From assembly GCA_003056245.1 (NCBI GenBank), contig MVDH01000006.1, forward strand, positions 248,001 through 312,000: a DNA stretch of 64,000 nucleotides, read 5' to 3'. Made by a program: the position numbers and the translations under genes. This DNA is from Cellvibrio sp. 79. Its GTDB lineage: Bacteria > Pseudomonadota > Gammaproteobacteria > Pseudomonadales > Cellvibrionaceae. Under the pieces are notes generated by a model. That model saw only the letters and a program-made list of their open reading frames with translations. It had not been told where the DNA came from and did not search any database. This document shows, in pieces, positions 1 to 7,996 of this stretch (positions are counted from its first letter, which is position 1; each line of letters opens with the position of its first letter).

Positions 1-12
1 GCTGGCGGCAAC

Positions 13-474
13 CTAGTAATCGCCAGATGTATTGGCAAAAGCCGCTTGTATATGTCGACTGGAAAAACCTCTTGAGTGTAAAAAGCGCATTTGTTTGGCT
101 TTTTCACGCCCATCACTAGGGAGTTGATGAAAACGTTTATTACGAACCTCCTGCGCGAGCAAAGACCAGCTAGCATCTGCCTCATCAACTAATGAATTAA
201 TCAATGGTATTGCTATACCACGGTCACGTAGCTCCAGCCTGATTAATACACTCCCCTTGCCTTGACGCTGCCTCATTGCAATAAACGCTTCTGCAAAGCG
301 CTCGTCTGACTGCAGGTTTTGCTCTATTAATATTGCAATTGCTTGAGTGATCAATGTTGAATCAGAAAATTTACGCCCCAATTTTTCGATCAGTTCTTCC
401 ACAGAATGCTCACGCATAGCCAGCATATTCATAGCGGCAAGGCGCACATCAGAAAGAGTAACTTGCTCAGACAT
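13..474 (-). CDS. recX: RecX, regulator of RecA
   Basis: RecX-family protein of 153 residues, the usual length for proteobacterial RecX. The family binds RecA filaments and modulates recombinase and co-protease activity. The small helical repeats are recognisable, with family-like blocks such as SDERFAEAF near residue 55 and KAKQMRFLHSRGFS near 125. The ATG is preceded by AGGA about nine bases upstream. It lies downstream of recA on the same strand, but a lipoprotein gene and two terminator-like hairpins separate them, so simple recA-recX co-transcription looks interrupted. Confidence 0.93.
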   Translation of the reverse strand: MSEQVTLSDVRLAAMNMLAMREHSVEELIEKLGRKFSDSTLITQAIAILIEQNLQSDERFAEAFIAMRQRQGKGSVLIRLELRDRGIAIPLINSLVDEADASWSLLAQEVRNKRFHQLPSDGREKAKQMRFLHSRGFSSRHIQAAFANTSGDY

Positions 475-538
475 AAATTATTTTCCTGATAACATTCGAT
501 TACAAAATCCATTAAGCATTTTTGCTCAATTAACACCC

Positions 539-563
539 AAAAAAATGGCCGCAATCGCGGCCA
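539..563 (-). terminator. Rho-independent terminator after the DUF4136 gene
   Basis: Read on the minus strand, a perfect 7-bp stem TGGCCGC/GCGGCCA with a 4-base loop is followed by seven T residues. It sits just after the DUF4136 lipoprotein stop codon and before recX. Confidence 0.8.
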
Positions 564-585
564 CTCTTCCCATATTCATTTACAT

Positions 586-1170
586 CTATTTTGATACAGT
601 TTGCACGGGCGGGAAATAAGCAATTACCTCTGTTACCGCTTTGCTTAACACCTCGCGTTGCTGTTGTGGAGCCATACCACGACTCAAACGTTTTTCTGAA
701 ACGCCTCGCCAAATAGGCTTTTCTGTTTTTGCATCAACAATATCAACAATCAAACTACCCTGGTTATATACTCGCAATCCTGCACCGGGACCGTGAAAAA
801 ACGGACTCGGGTAACGATAATAACCACGACCATAAAATCCAAAACCATAAAGATCGTCATAACTGCGCGGATCTATTTTCTCTTCCACCACCACATGGTA
901 GCTCACAATAAAATCCGGTTTTGCACCTGCAGCAGCACTTTGATAACGCTTCGTCAGCTCACTTTGCAATGCTGAATGAATATGGCCAAGCGTGAAGGGG
1001 GAAATCAGAATATTTTCTTTAGTGTCTTGTTTGGTCTCCGCCACATTAAAGGTTTTAAGTGCTGAGAAATCATAGTCAGCCTGATGATCAGTCTCTACAT
1101 ATGGTTGGGTAGTACAGCCTGCAAATAATAATGAACTGCATAATGCAATCAACAAAGTAAACTTTTTCAT
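586..1170 (-). CDS. DUF4136 family lipoprotein
   Basis: Predicted 194-residue lipoprotein. The ORF track starts 53 codons further upstream, but the start used here begins a clear lipoprotein signal (MKKFTLLIALCSSLLFAGC) with lipobox LFAGC and a GAGGCAGGT ribosome-binding site. The mature part opens with YDFSALKTFNV-type sequence typical of DUF4136 and has a Tyr/Gly/Phe-rich stretch (GFGFYGRGYYRYPSPFF) near residues 120-140. The molecular function of DUF4136 is not established; the location should be an envelope membrane. It lies between recA and recX and is bounded by terminators on both sides, so it is probably its own transcription unit. Confidence 0.85.
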   Translation of the reverse strand: MKKFTLLIALCSSLLFAGCTTQPYVETDHQADYDFSALKTFNVAETKQDTKENILISPFTLGHIHSALQSELTKRYQSAAAGAKPDFIVSYHVVVEEKIDPRSYDDLYGFGFYGRGYYRYPSPFFHGPGAGLRVYNQGSLIVDIVDAKTEKPIWRGVSEKRLSRGMAPQQQREVLSKAVTEVIAYFPPVQTVSK

Positions 1171-1305
1171 ACCTGCCTCGATTTCACTAATCATGGAACT
1201 TAAATGCCCTATCCTATTATTAATGCTGGATTTTTTTGACCCGCTTTCAATAACTAAAATCAGAATACTGAGCACAACGAACACTGGCAAGAAGAATTCT
1301 GTAAT

Positions 1306-1341
1306 AAAAAGCCCCCGCTGTGCAGACACCGGGGGCTTTTT
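1306..1341 (-). terminator. recA terminator
   Basis: A long stem AAAAAGCCCCCG / CGGGGGCTTTTT with a 12-base loop lies directly after the recA stop. A and T runs on both sides make it potentially bidirectional. Confidence 0.85.
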
Positions 1342-1358
1342 ATGTTTTATACAAAGAA

Positions 1359-2399
1359 TCAGGCTTCAATATCTTCTGCGTCACCGCCGCTTGCACTTAA
1401 TGAGAGTGCCGGTGTCGCCAAAAGTTCAGAGCGAACTTTTTGTTCCAACTCTTGCGAAACAGCAGGATTTTCCTGCAGGAACTTCATTACATTATTTTTG
1501 CCCTGACCAATTTTGTTGCCCTGGTAGCTATACCAGGCCCCCGCCTTATCGATCAAACCCAATTTAACTCCATAATCAACTACTTCACCCATGCGGTTAA
1601 TGCCCGAACCATACAGGATCTGGAATTCGGCCTGTTTAAATGGTGGCGCTACTTTGTTTTTAACAACTTTTACACGAGTTTCAGAGCCAATAACCTCCTC
1701 CCCCTCTTTTACTGCACCAATACGACGAATATCCAATCGCACAGATGCATAAAATTTCAATGCGTTACCGCCGGTAGTAGTTTCAGGGTTGCCGAACATG
1801 ACACCGATTTTCATCCGGATCTGGTTAATAAAAATCACCAGACAGTTGGCATTTTTAATATTACCGGTGATTTTACGCAGCGCTTGGGACATCAAACGCG
1901 CTTGCAAGCCTACGTGATGATCCCCCATCTCACCCTCAATTTCAGCACGAGGTGTCAACGCCGCTACCGAGTCGACAACCAGCACATCAACTGCACCAGA
2001 ACGTACTAGCATGTCAGTTACTTCCAGAGCCTGCTCGCCGGTATCTGGCTGGGACACGATCAAATCTTCAACATTTACGCCCAATTTGGTGGCATATATA
2101 GGATCGAGCGCATGCTCCGCATCGATAAAGGCACAAGTACCGCCCTGGCGCTGGGCTTCAGCAATAACTTGTAATGTAAGAGTGGTTTTACCGGAAGATT
2201 CAGGCCCGTAAATTTCGATAATACGTCCTTTGGGCAAGCCGCCAATACCGAGTGCGACATCCAACCCCAATGATCCGGTAGAAATCGCAGGAATCACTAA
2301 ATCTTCGCGATCCCCCATACGCATAACAGTCCCTTTGCCGAATTGACGTTCGATTTGACTCAACGCCGCTTGTAACGCCTTTTCTTTATTAGCATCCAT
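1359..2399 (-). CDS. recA: RecA recombinase
   Basis: DNA recombination and SOS co-protease protein RecA, 346 residues. The ORF track begins seven codons early; the start here gives [13 protein letters not shown] with GAGGTG six bases upstream. The Walker A motif GPESSGKTT is near residue 66, the MAW region follows, and [10 protein letters not shown] (Walker B area) and [14 protein letters not shown] (loop L2 region) are present. The C-terminus is acidic (GGDAEDIEA) as is normal. It has its own promoter and LexA box upstream and a strong terminator downstream. RecA forms ATP-dependent filaments on single-stranded DNA and triggers LexA self-cleavage. Confidence 0.99.
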   Translation of the reverse strand: MDANKEKALQAALSQIERQFGKGTVMRMGDREDLVIPAISTGSLGLDVALGIGGLPKGRIIEIYGPESSGKTTLTLQVIAEAQRQGGTCAFIDAEHALDPIYATKLGVNVEDLIVSQPDTGEQALEVTDMLVRSGAVDVLVVDSVAALTPRAEIEGEMGDHHVGLQARLMSQALRKITGNIKNANCLVIFINQIRMKIGVMFGNPETTTGGNALKFYASVRLDIRRIGAVKEGEEVIGSETRVKVVKNKVAPPFKQAEFQILYGSGINRMGEVVDYGVKLGLIDKAGAWYSYQGNKIGQGKNNVMKFLQENPAVSQELEQKVRSELLATPALSLSASGGDAEDIEA

Positions 2400-2482
2400 T
2401 TCACACCTCAACTTATGCAATGAAAAACTTATGACAATGATTCTTATGGGGCTGGCGCAAGTATTGTTGCGGCCATGAACGT

Positions 2483-2510
2483 ACTATACAGCAAAAAGCT
2501 GTACGCGCAA
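2483..2510 (-). promoter_or_regulatory. Probable recA promoter
   Basis: On the minus strand TTGCGC and TATAGT are separated by 16 bases, about 85 bases upstream of the recA ATG. The spacer contains an inverted repeat TACAGC-aaaaa-GCTGTA that could add a second binding site or a hairpin. Inferred from sequence only. Confidence 0.55.
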
Positions 2511-2517
2511 CCAGTAC

Positions 2518-2533
2518 CTGTTAATTTATACAG
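2518..2533. promoter_or_regulatory. LexA (SOS) box of recA
   Basis: CTGTTAATTTATACAG matches the gammaproteobacterial LexA consensus CTGT-N8-ACAG exactly. It lies seven bases upstream of the proposed recA -35 element, so repression would act at or next to RNA polymerase binding. Confidence 0.85.
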
Positions 2534-2573
2534 CATCATTTTCAATTTGCACGAAGCCTGCCGCAAAAAATAC

Positions 2574-2599
2574 AAAAGCCACCGCTGAGGGTGGCTTTT
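2574..2599 (-). terminator. Terminator of the exported hypothetical gene
   Basis: AAAAGCCACC / GGTGGCTTTT forms a 10-bp stem with a 6-base loop. It lies after the stop of the minus-strand gene ending at 2624 and before the recA control region. A and T runs flank both sides. Confidence 0.8.
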
Positions 2600-2623
2600 A
2601 AGGCTGATGGAAAAGCAATTCAC

Positions 2624-3184
2624 CTATTTAACCTGCGGGGACATCCAGTCAACCACATCTTTACTGAGATCATTGAGGCACTTACGCGTTGCGGAACAGA
2701 CAGTAGTCCCAGTACTTCCCATATCCGTTACATTGGTAGAGGGGGTAAATTCATTCAGGGTCATAATTGCGCATGTATGTTTGGCCGTAACCATGTCCTT
2801 ACCTTTTACCAATGCAACAGTAACCTGAACCTTCGGCAAGTTAGAGTTCTGCCTTGTCCCAAATTGACGCTTTTCATCGCCAAGCACTAATTGCTCTATA
2901 TCGATTGCCAGTACCGGTATTGTGCCATTGCGAATTTTATCTGCCGTATTAACCGGCTCCAGCCTGATACCGTTTTCATGCGATTCATCAACAAGATTAC
3001 TGACCAATACCTTGTCTATGTCACAAGGATATTCAGATTGTTTGTATTTATAACCTTCAACATTAAAGCCGAGGTTCTGATTGACATAAACCAGAGGTGC
3101 TTGTGCATCCAAGGGAGCTGGCTCGGATTTGGCCAACGCCACTAACGGACATGCAAACATCAGAATGAGTAGTGATAATTTCAT
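2624..3184 (-). CDS. Exported protein of unknown function
   Basis: Predicted 186-residue secreted or periplasmic protein that I do not recognise. The start is set at MKLSLLILMFACPLVALAK, a good signal peptide with AAGGTAAGG upstream; the ORF-track start 34 codons earlier has no such support. The mature part has four cysteines (YPCDID, KHTCAIM, TTVCS, RKCLN), compatible with two disulfides. It is transcribed divergently from the CadC-like regulator across about 300 bp, so it is a candidate target of that regulator, but this is only context. Confidence 0.65.
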   Translation of the reverse strand: MKLSLLILMFACPLVALAKSEPAPLDAQAPLVYVNQNLGFNVEGYKYKQSEYPCDIDKVLVSNLVDESHENGIRLEPVNTADKIRNGTIPVLAIDIEQLVLGDEKRQFGTRQNSNLPKVQVTVALVKGKDMVTAKHTCAIMTLNEFTPSTNVTDMGSTGTTVCSATRKCLNDLSKDVVDWMSPQVK

Positions 3185-3483
3185 AGCCTTACCTTTTATG
3201 GTGGTGATCCGGGGGACACTCATCATTACAGCGGAGGATGTGTGTGAGCTCAATATATGGCAAACACAGAAGGAGACACTGACCATCCAAAAACTTCACA
3301 CTTACCTTTTGCTTACCAAAATTTTCCGTATACAAATCAATAATATAGAAACAGCTAAAAGATGGGCATCACTTGTCTTATTCAATGTGGTTCTTGCAAA
3401 ATTATACTTATGGTCAACGCTTGGGTAACACCTGACGATCACACATAAATCAATAAGAAAAACTTACCGCGAAAGGTACTACT
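3185..3483. other. Divergent intergenic region (exported protein / CadC-like regulator)
   Basis: About 300 bases without a convincing gene; the ORFs drawn here are shadows. The sequence CTTACCTTTT occurs twice (3188 and 3301), which may simply reflect AT-rich composition. Promoters for both flanking genes must lie here, but no clear sigma-70 pair or palindrome stood out. Confidence 0.4.
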
Positions 3484-5640
3484 ATGCTGACGGCAACAGG
3501 TTCCACACCTGTAACAGGCTTAAATCCGGAAACCGGTTTTATGTTGGGTGAGGTTAAAGTCTCTCCATCGCACAATACCCTATGGGCTCGCGACCACAGT
3601 ATTAAAGTGCAACCTAAAGTAATGGCGGTATTACATTACCTTGCACGAAATCAACAGCGGGTCATTAGCAATGAGGAATTGATTGAGCAGTTGTGGGCCG
3701 GCCGAGTGGTTACCCACGGTTCGGTACAGAAAAGTATTAACGCGTTGCGAAGCGCCCTGAATGAGCTAATTGGCGACCGGGAGTTTATTGTTCATTACTC
3801 AAAGCGAGGATATCAACTGAATGTAGAACCGCAATTCCTGGCTCCGGAAGTTGTCGACTCTCCAAATGTGGCTACTGCCATTGAACTCGGGAAAGCGTTT
3901 GCGTCGGTTCAACCTAAATGGCGCCCGGCAATCTGGACGATTATTTTATTGATCGCCCTATTCTCGATTTATCACAGCATTAATTGGAGCACGATTTTTC
4001 TCCCCAATGATCATAAAACCATTTTCCAAACAGCTCAGGGCTACACCAATGAAACAGGACATGAGCGCAATCCAACACCTCACCCTGACAATCAGCATCT
4101 CGCCTATATTCGCGAGAAAATGAACACCGATAAGTCGGATGAAGGTGAAAGTGACATTGTGATTCGCAATTCATCCGGGCGAGACTGGCAAGTCGCCAGC
4201 AGCAACGGAATCTGGTTCAAAATGGCGTGGTCACCGGCCGGTAAAAACCTGGTCGCTATTGAAATCAAACGCCGTAATGAATCCCCGATTGGAAATCAAT
4301 TTTACCAACCAGTTAATTACCTTTATTCATTTCATATTTTTGCGCTGGATCTTGCTAAAGAACAATTATTGGAAAAACAACAACTCAGCCAATGGCAGGG
4401 CAGAATTCTGAGCGTGACCTGGTGGGATGAAAATACATTGGAAATCGTGGCCAAACAGGGACCCAATGCCGGTAATGGTCGCTATCGCTATGCTATTCAG
4501 GATCAGCAACTGAAATTGCTGGATGAAGTTGAAGGTGCCATAAACCCGATTGCCAGCACCATTCTTAATCAAAAAACGGCGCTTGCAAGTTTGTATAAAA
4601 ATAAAGTCCGCATTGATTTTCTTAATGCCGAACAAGATTCCATTAACAGAGTACAGTTGGATGTAACCGCCGCCGATATCAGCTGGATTCCTGATGGCAG
4701 CGGTATATTGGTATATGCCGAAGAAGAACGGAAATTATTCGCCGTTTATTTAAATGGCAAACAAGTTCCTATCCCTTTGGCTGAAACAAAAGATAAAAAT
4801 TTTTCCAACCCTCATTACAGCACAGATGGCAACGGTATTTATTACACCGAGGAAAAGCGCAGCTCAAATATAATGCTGGTATCACCAACCGGTTTAGAAA
4901 CCCGACTAACTAAAAATACCAATTTCAATTACGCAGCCAGCTTTTCACCGAGTGGCAAGAAAGTCGTTTATGCTTCGGTACGCAATAATCAAATTCAGTT
5001 ATGGCTAGTGGAAAATGGTCAGGAACGTCAACTCACCACCCAAGCGATTCCATCAAAAATCGATTCGATTATTTGGTCGGATGATAGTGAGCACATCATT
5101 TTTAATTCAGGCAATCAACTTTATCACCATAATTTATTAACTAACATCACCGAACTTCTGCTGACGGATGCTAATAAACTCGAACCCATTGCCTATTACC
5201 CCGGCAATAATCGCCTCTTCGCTATTAAATATAATGGTGATAGTAGAAACCTGTGGCGCATTGAAGGAAAACAACAAAAACAACTTACATTTGGCGCTGT
5301 GGGCTCTGTTATCGAACATCGGGGGGACATATTATTTCAATATGTCAGTGAGAATGGTCTTTGGGCTTTTCGCAATAAAGATGATTCACTTGAACAAATA
5401 ACTACACACCTGAACGCATACAGCAAGCTACTTAAAGCTGATACCAGCGGCGTTTATTTTATGCTGGGAGGTGTTTGCCAGGAATCGGATGTTTTTCATT
5501 GGAATTACGCAGATTCAAACAAAACCACATTTTTTCCGCAAAAAAATAGCGATGTTTCTACTACATCATTTAACGCTGAAAAAGGTCTGCTACAGACGGA
5601 ATGCTATTTACCAGAAGCCAATATAGTTTTACTGAAATGA
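3484..5640 (+). CDS. CadC/ToxR-like membrane transcriptional regulator with beta-propeller sensor
   Basis: One-component regulator of 718 residues. Residues about 20-115 form an OmpR/CadC-type winged helix (NEELIEQLWAGRVVTHGSVQKSINALRSAL, then FIVHYSKRGYQL). A single membrane segment follows near 146-166 (IWTIILLIALFSIY). The remaining 540 or so residues look like TolB/WD40-type propeller blades, with repeats such as SPAGKNLVAIE, YSTDGNGIYYTEE and FSPSGKKVVYASV, and would lie in the periplasm. It has no receiver domain, so activation should be by direct sensing. AAAGG lies eight bases before the ATG. The ligand is unknown. Confidence 0.85.
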   Translation: MLTATGSTPVTGLNPETGFMLGEVKVSPSHNTLWARDHSIKVQPKVMAVLHYLARNQQRVISNEELIEQLWAGRVVTHGSVQKSINALRSALNELIGDREFIVHYSKRGYQLNVEPQFLAPEVVDSPNVATAIELGKAFASVQPKWRPAIWTIILLIALFSIYHSINWSTIFLPNDHKTIFQTAQGYTNETGHERNPTPHPDNQHLAYIREKMNTDKSDEGESDIVIRNSSGRDWQVASSNGIWFKMAWSPAGKNLVAIEIKRRNESPIGNQFYQPVNYLYSFHIFALDLAKEQLLEKQQLSQWQGRILSVTWWDENTLEIVAKQGPNAGNGRYRYAIQDQQLKLLDEVEGAINPIASTILNQKTALASLYKNKVRIDFLNAEQDSINRVQLDVTAADISWIPDGSGILVYAEEERKLFAVYLNGKQVPIPLAETKDKNFSNPHYSTDGNGIYYTEEKRSSNIMLVSPTGLETRLTKNTNFNYAASFSPSGKKVVYASVRNNQIQLWLVENGQERQLTTQAIPSKIDSIIWSDDSEHIIFNSGNQLYHHNLLTNITELLLTDANKLEPIAYYPGNNRLFAIKYNGDSRNLWRIEGKQQKQLTFGAVGSVIEHRGDILFQYVSENGLWAFRNKDDSLEQITTHLNAYSKLLKADTSGVYFMLGGVCQESDVFHWNYADSNKTTFFPQKNSDVSTTSFNAEKGLLQTECYLPEANIVLLK

Positions 5641-5740
5641 CAGTTAATAAAATCTACATGTATTGAGATATGCCCAGCTTGCGCATTACTGGAAAGGCGA
5701 GGATGCTGAGCAGGAAGAGATTTTTTGCTGCAGAAAAAGC

Positions 5741-6220
5741 TTAAAATTTCAACGCACCTTCCAGCGCAAAAGCCACCGCTTGTTTTTGTATCGCAACCCG
5801 GTCGCCAGCAAACTTTTTTAATTCAGTCTTAATCTCTTTATTTGCGGTAACCCATGCAAACCAAACTGTACCTACCGGTTTTTCAGGTGAACCTCCATCC
5901 GGACCAGCAACACCACTGATAGCGACAGCAATATCAGCTTGCGCAAGAGCAAGAACACCGCGCGCCATTTCAACCACCACAGCTTCACTGACCGCACCTT
6001 CGCGCTCCAATGTCGCTGCACTTATACCAAGCAATTTTTGTTTGGCAGAATTTGCGTAACAGACAATGCCATATTCGAACCAACCGGAGCTGCCCGGAAC
6101 AGTTGTAATTGCTGCCGCAACTCCACCACCGGTACAAGATTCAGCCGTGGCTATCCGCCAGTTTCGTTGCAGCAGTTGTGCACCAAGATGTTGGCTCAAT
6201 TGCAATAGGTATTTATCCAT
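5741..6220 (-). CDS. pncC: Nicotinamide-nucleotide amidase (CinA C-terminal domain)
   Basis: Stand-alone CinA C-terminal domain protein of 159 residues, matching the PncC family, which deamidates NMN in the pyridine nucleotide cycle. Diagnostic blocks are ATAESCTGGGVAAAIT near residue 25 and AISGVAGPDGGSPEKPVGTVWFAW near 105-130. The ORF track starts 115 codons upstream, overlapping the opposite-strand kinase region; the start here (MDKYLLQLSQHLG) has AACAGG upstream and the normal length. In related bacteria this gene directly precedes recA; here about 3.2 kb of accessory genes intervene. Confidence 0.93.
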   Translation of the reverse strand: MDKYLLQLSQHLGAQLLQRNWRIATAESCTGGGVAAAITTVPGSSGWFEYGIVCYANSAKQKLLGISAATLEREGAVSEAVVVEMARGVLALAQADIAVAISGVAGPDGGSPEKPVGTVWFAWVTANKEIKTELKKFAGDRVAIQKQAVAFALEGALKF

Positions 6221-6373
6221 TGATGTACCTGTTAAAAGTAAATAATGACGGTAGTGTGCCGGCAAATATATATGGATGCCAGCCCAACCCCCCTTTGGCC
6301 CCAGATAACTTTTCAGCCACAGACAATAACGCGATCTATACTCCAAGCCATAACCTACGGTGAGATACTGAAC

Positions 6374-7978
6374 GTGCAAACCATTCCTGGATACCACATA
6401 AAAGCCCAGCTTGGCGAAGGCGGTATGGCCAAAGTTTACCTGGCGATACAAAAGTCGCTCGATCGGCAAGTGGCAATTAAAGTGCTGGATGCCAGCCTGA
6501 ATCAGGATGATCTTATCCAGAAACAATTCGAACAGGAATCTGTTTTGGTTGCGCAGCTCAATCACCCTAATATTATCCAGGTGATTGATAAGGGAGTCAG
6601 TGATGAGAAACTTCCCTATTTCGTAATGCTCTATATTAAAAGTGTTTCGCTCGAAACCATTTTGCCGCGCACAGATGTCAACCTGGGCCGCAAGTTGGAT
6701 ATCCTCATTCAGTTATGTAGTGCCCTTGCCTATGCACATCGCAACGGGATTGTGCATCGCGACATAAAACCGGCGAATGTATTGGTGGATTATGATGGCC
6801 GCGCGTATTTAATGGATTTTGGAATTGCCGGTTATTTCACTGCCAATAAACAAGTTGTCACCGGAGGAAATGAAAGGCAAGAACCAGAAATAATAATGGG
6901 TACAAGTGCCTATATGGCTCCTGAACAACGCGAAGGAATTTCACAAACCAGTTATTTGAGTGATATCTATTCGCTGGGCGTATTGATTCATGAATTTATT
7001 TACGGTGTCACTCCATTACAGGCAACCCGGCAAACTTACCAATCATTCAATAATGACCCTGCTGTTAGTAAATTTGCCCAGGCAAATAAATTACAATCGT
7101 TGATTGAGCAATGCATCCAACCTGTTCCTGCACAACGTCCGATTTCAGTTGAAAATATTCGCCAACAATTATTATTAATTGCCCAAGGCAAACACCTTCA
7201 TACCAATCGCTGGGGGGTTGAATCCACGCGCGACAACATTCCTCCCAATTACACACTATTGGATGTTTTAAAAGAAAATCCTTTTGGTGCGACTTATCTG
7301 GTAAACGATCCTAACCGCCAACGCTTTCTGGTAATAAAAAAACAATCGCTGGATCATCTTGGTAATGCACCGCAATTTGCCGCCAAATTAACGCAGATTC
7401 AACATCCGCATATTGCGCGGGTTTACGGTACTGGCAAGAATCCGCGTGTATTTATTATTGCGATGGAATATTTACCTGGCGGGAATTTACAGGAGCGACT
7501 GAGCCAAACGCTTAATATCGGTCAATGCCTGGTGCTAGCCCAACAATTGGCTAATGCGCTCGCTTGTGCTCACTCTTATGGGTTGATCCATGGCAATCTG
7601 CGCCCCAGCAATATTTTATTTGCCGAAAAAAATCATTTGAAATTAACTGATTTTGGTTTTCCCCCGCATAGCTATGGTGAGGATACCCATTGGTATCATC
7701 CCGCGAACGAATCGGTTTCAACAGCGACCGATATTTATGCAATGGGTGTAATTTTGTTTCAACTCATTACAAACGAACTACCAACCAATCATTGGCTGGG
7801 CTTAAAAAATCGCTGGAAACTGCGAAAGCTACCCACCACCTTGCGCAAAAACATTCTTCATATGCTACAAACCAACCCTAAAAAACGGTTGAAAACAGCG
7901 GAACAGGCAGCAAATATTTTTACTGTTTTGCAGGGGAATCAAAAAACATACGTGCTGCAAAAAATGGCCGGCAATTAG
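6374..7978 (+). CDS. Tandem Ser/Thr kinase-pseudokinase protein
   Basis: Cytoplasmic protein of about 534 residues with two Hanks-type kinase folds and no membrane segment. The first is complete: GEGGMAKVYLA glycine loop, VAIKVL lysine, HRDIKPANVL catalytic loop, DFGIAG and YMAPEQ. The second (about residue 295 on) keeps IKK and LTDFGF but has HGNLRPSNIL in place of HRD-x4-N, losing the catalytic aspartate, so it looks like a pseudokinase. The GTG start with GGTGAG upstream is preferred, because the 43 residues added by the ORF-track ATG at 6245 look non-coding. No phosphatase or FHA gene is adjacent. Substrates are unknown. Confidence 0.85.
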   Translation: MQTIPGYHIKAQLGEGGMAKVYLAIQKSLDRQVAIKVLDASLNQDDLIQKQFEQESVLVAQLNHPNIIQVIDKGVSDEKLPYFVMLYIKSVSLETILPRTDVNLGRKLDILIQLCSALAYAHRNGIVHRDIKPANVLVDYDGRAYLMDFGIAGYFTANKQVVTGGNERQEPEIIMGTSAYMAPEQREGISQTSYLSDIYSLGVLIHEFIYGVTPLQATRQTYQSFNNDPAVSKFAQANKLQSLIEQCIQPVPAQRPISVENIRQQLLLIAQGKHLHTNRWGVESTRDNIPPNYTLLDVLKENPFGATYLVNDPNRQRFLVIKKQSLDHLGNAPQFAAKLTQIQHPHIARVYGTGKNPRVFIIAMEYLPGGNLQERLSQTLNIGQCLVLAQQLANALACAHSYGLIHGNLRPSNILFAEKNHLKLTDFGFPPHSYGEDTHWYHPANESVSTATDIYAMGVILFQLITNELPTNHWLGLKNRWKLRKLPTTLRKNILHMLQTNPKKRLKTAEQAANIFTVLQGNQKTYVLQKMAGN

Positions 7979-7996
7979 CACTCCAGCGTCATGATT

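Noticed and set aside
3129-3428. 99-residue ORF in the divergent intergenic region
   Set aside because: It overlaps the signal-peptide region of the exported gene on the other strand and has no coding character.
6245-6373. ATG start of the kinase ORF at 6245
   Set aside because: The 43 added residues look non-coding and would lie in the divergent promoter region with pncC; the GTG at 6374 has a better ribosome-binding site and begins just before the kinase fold.
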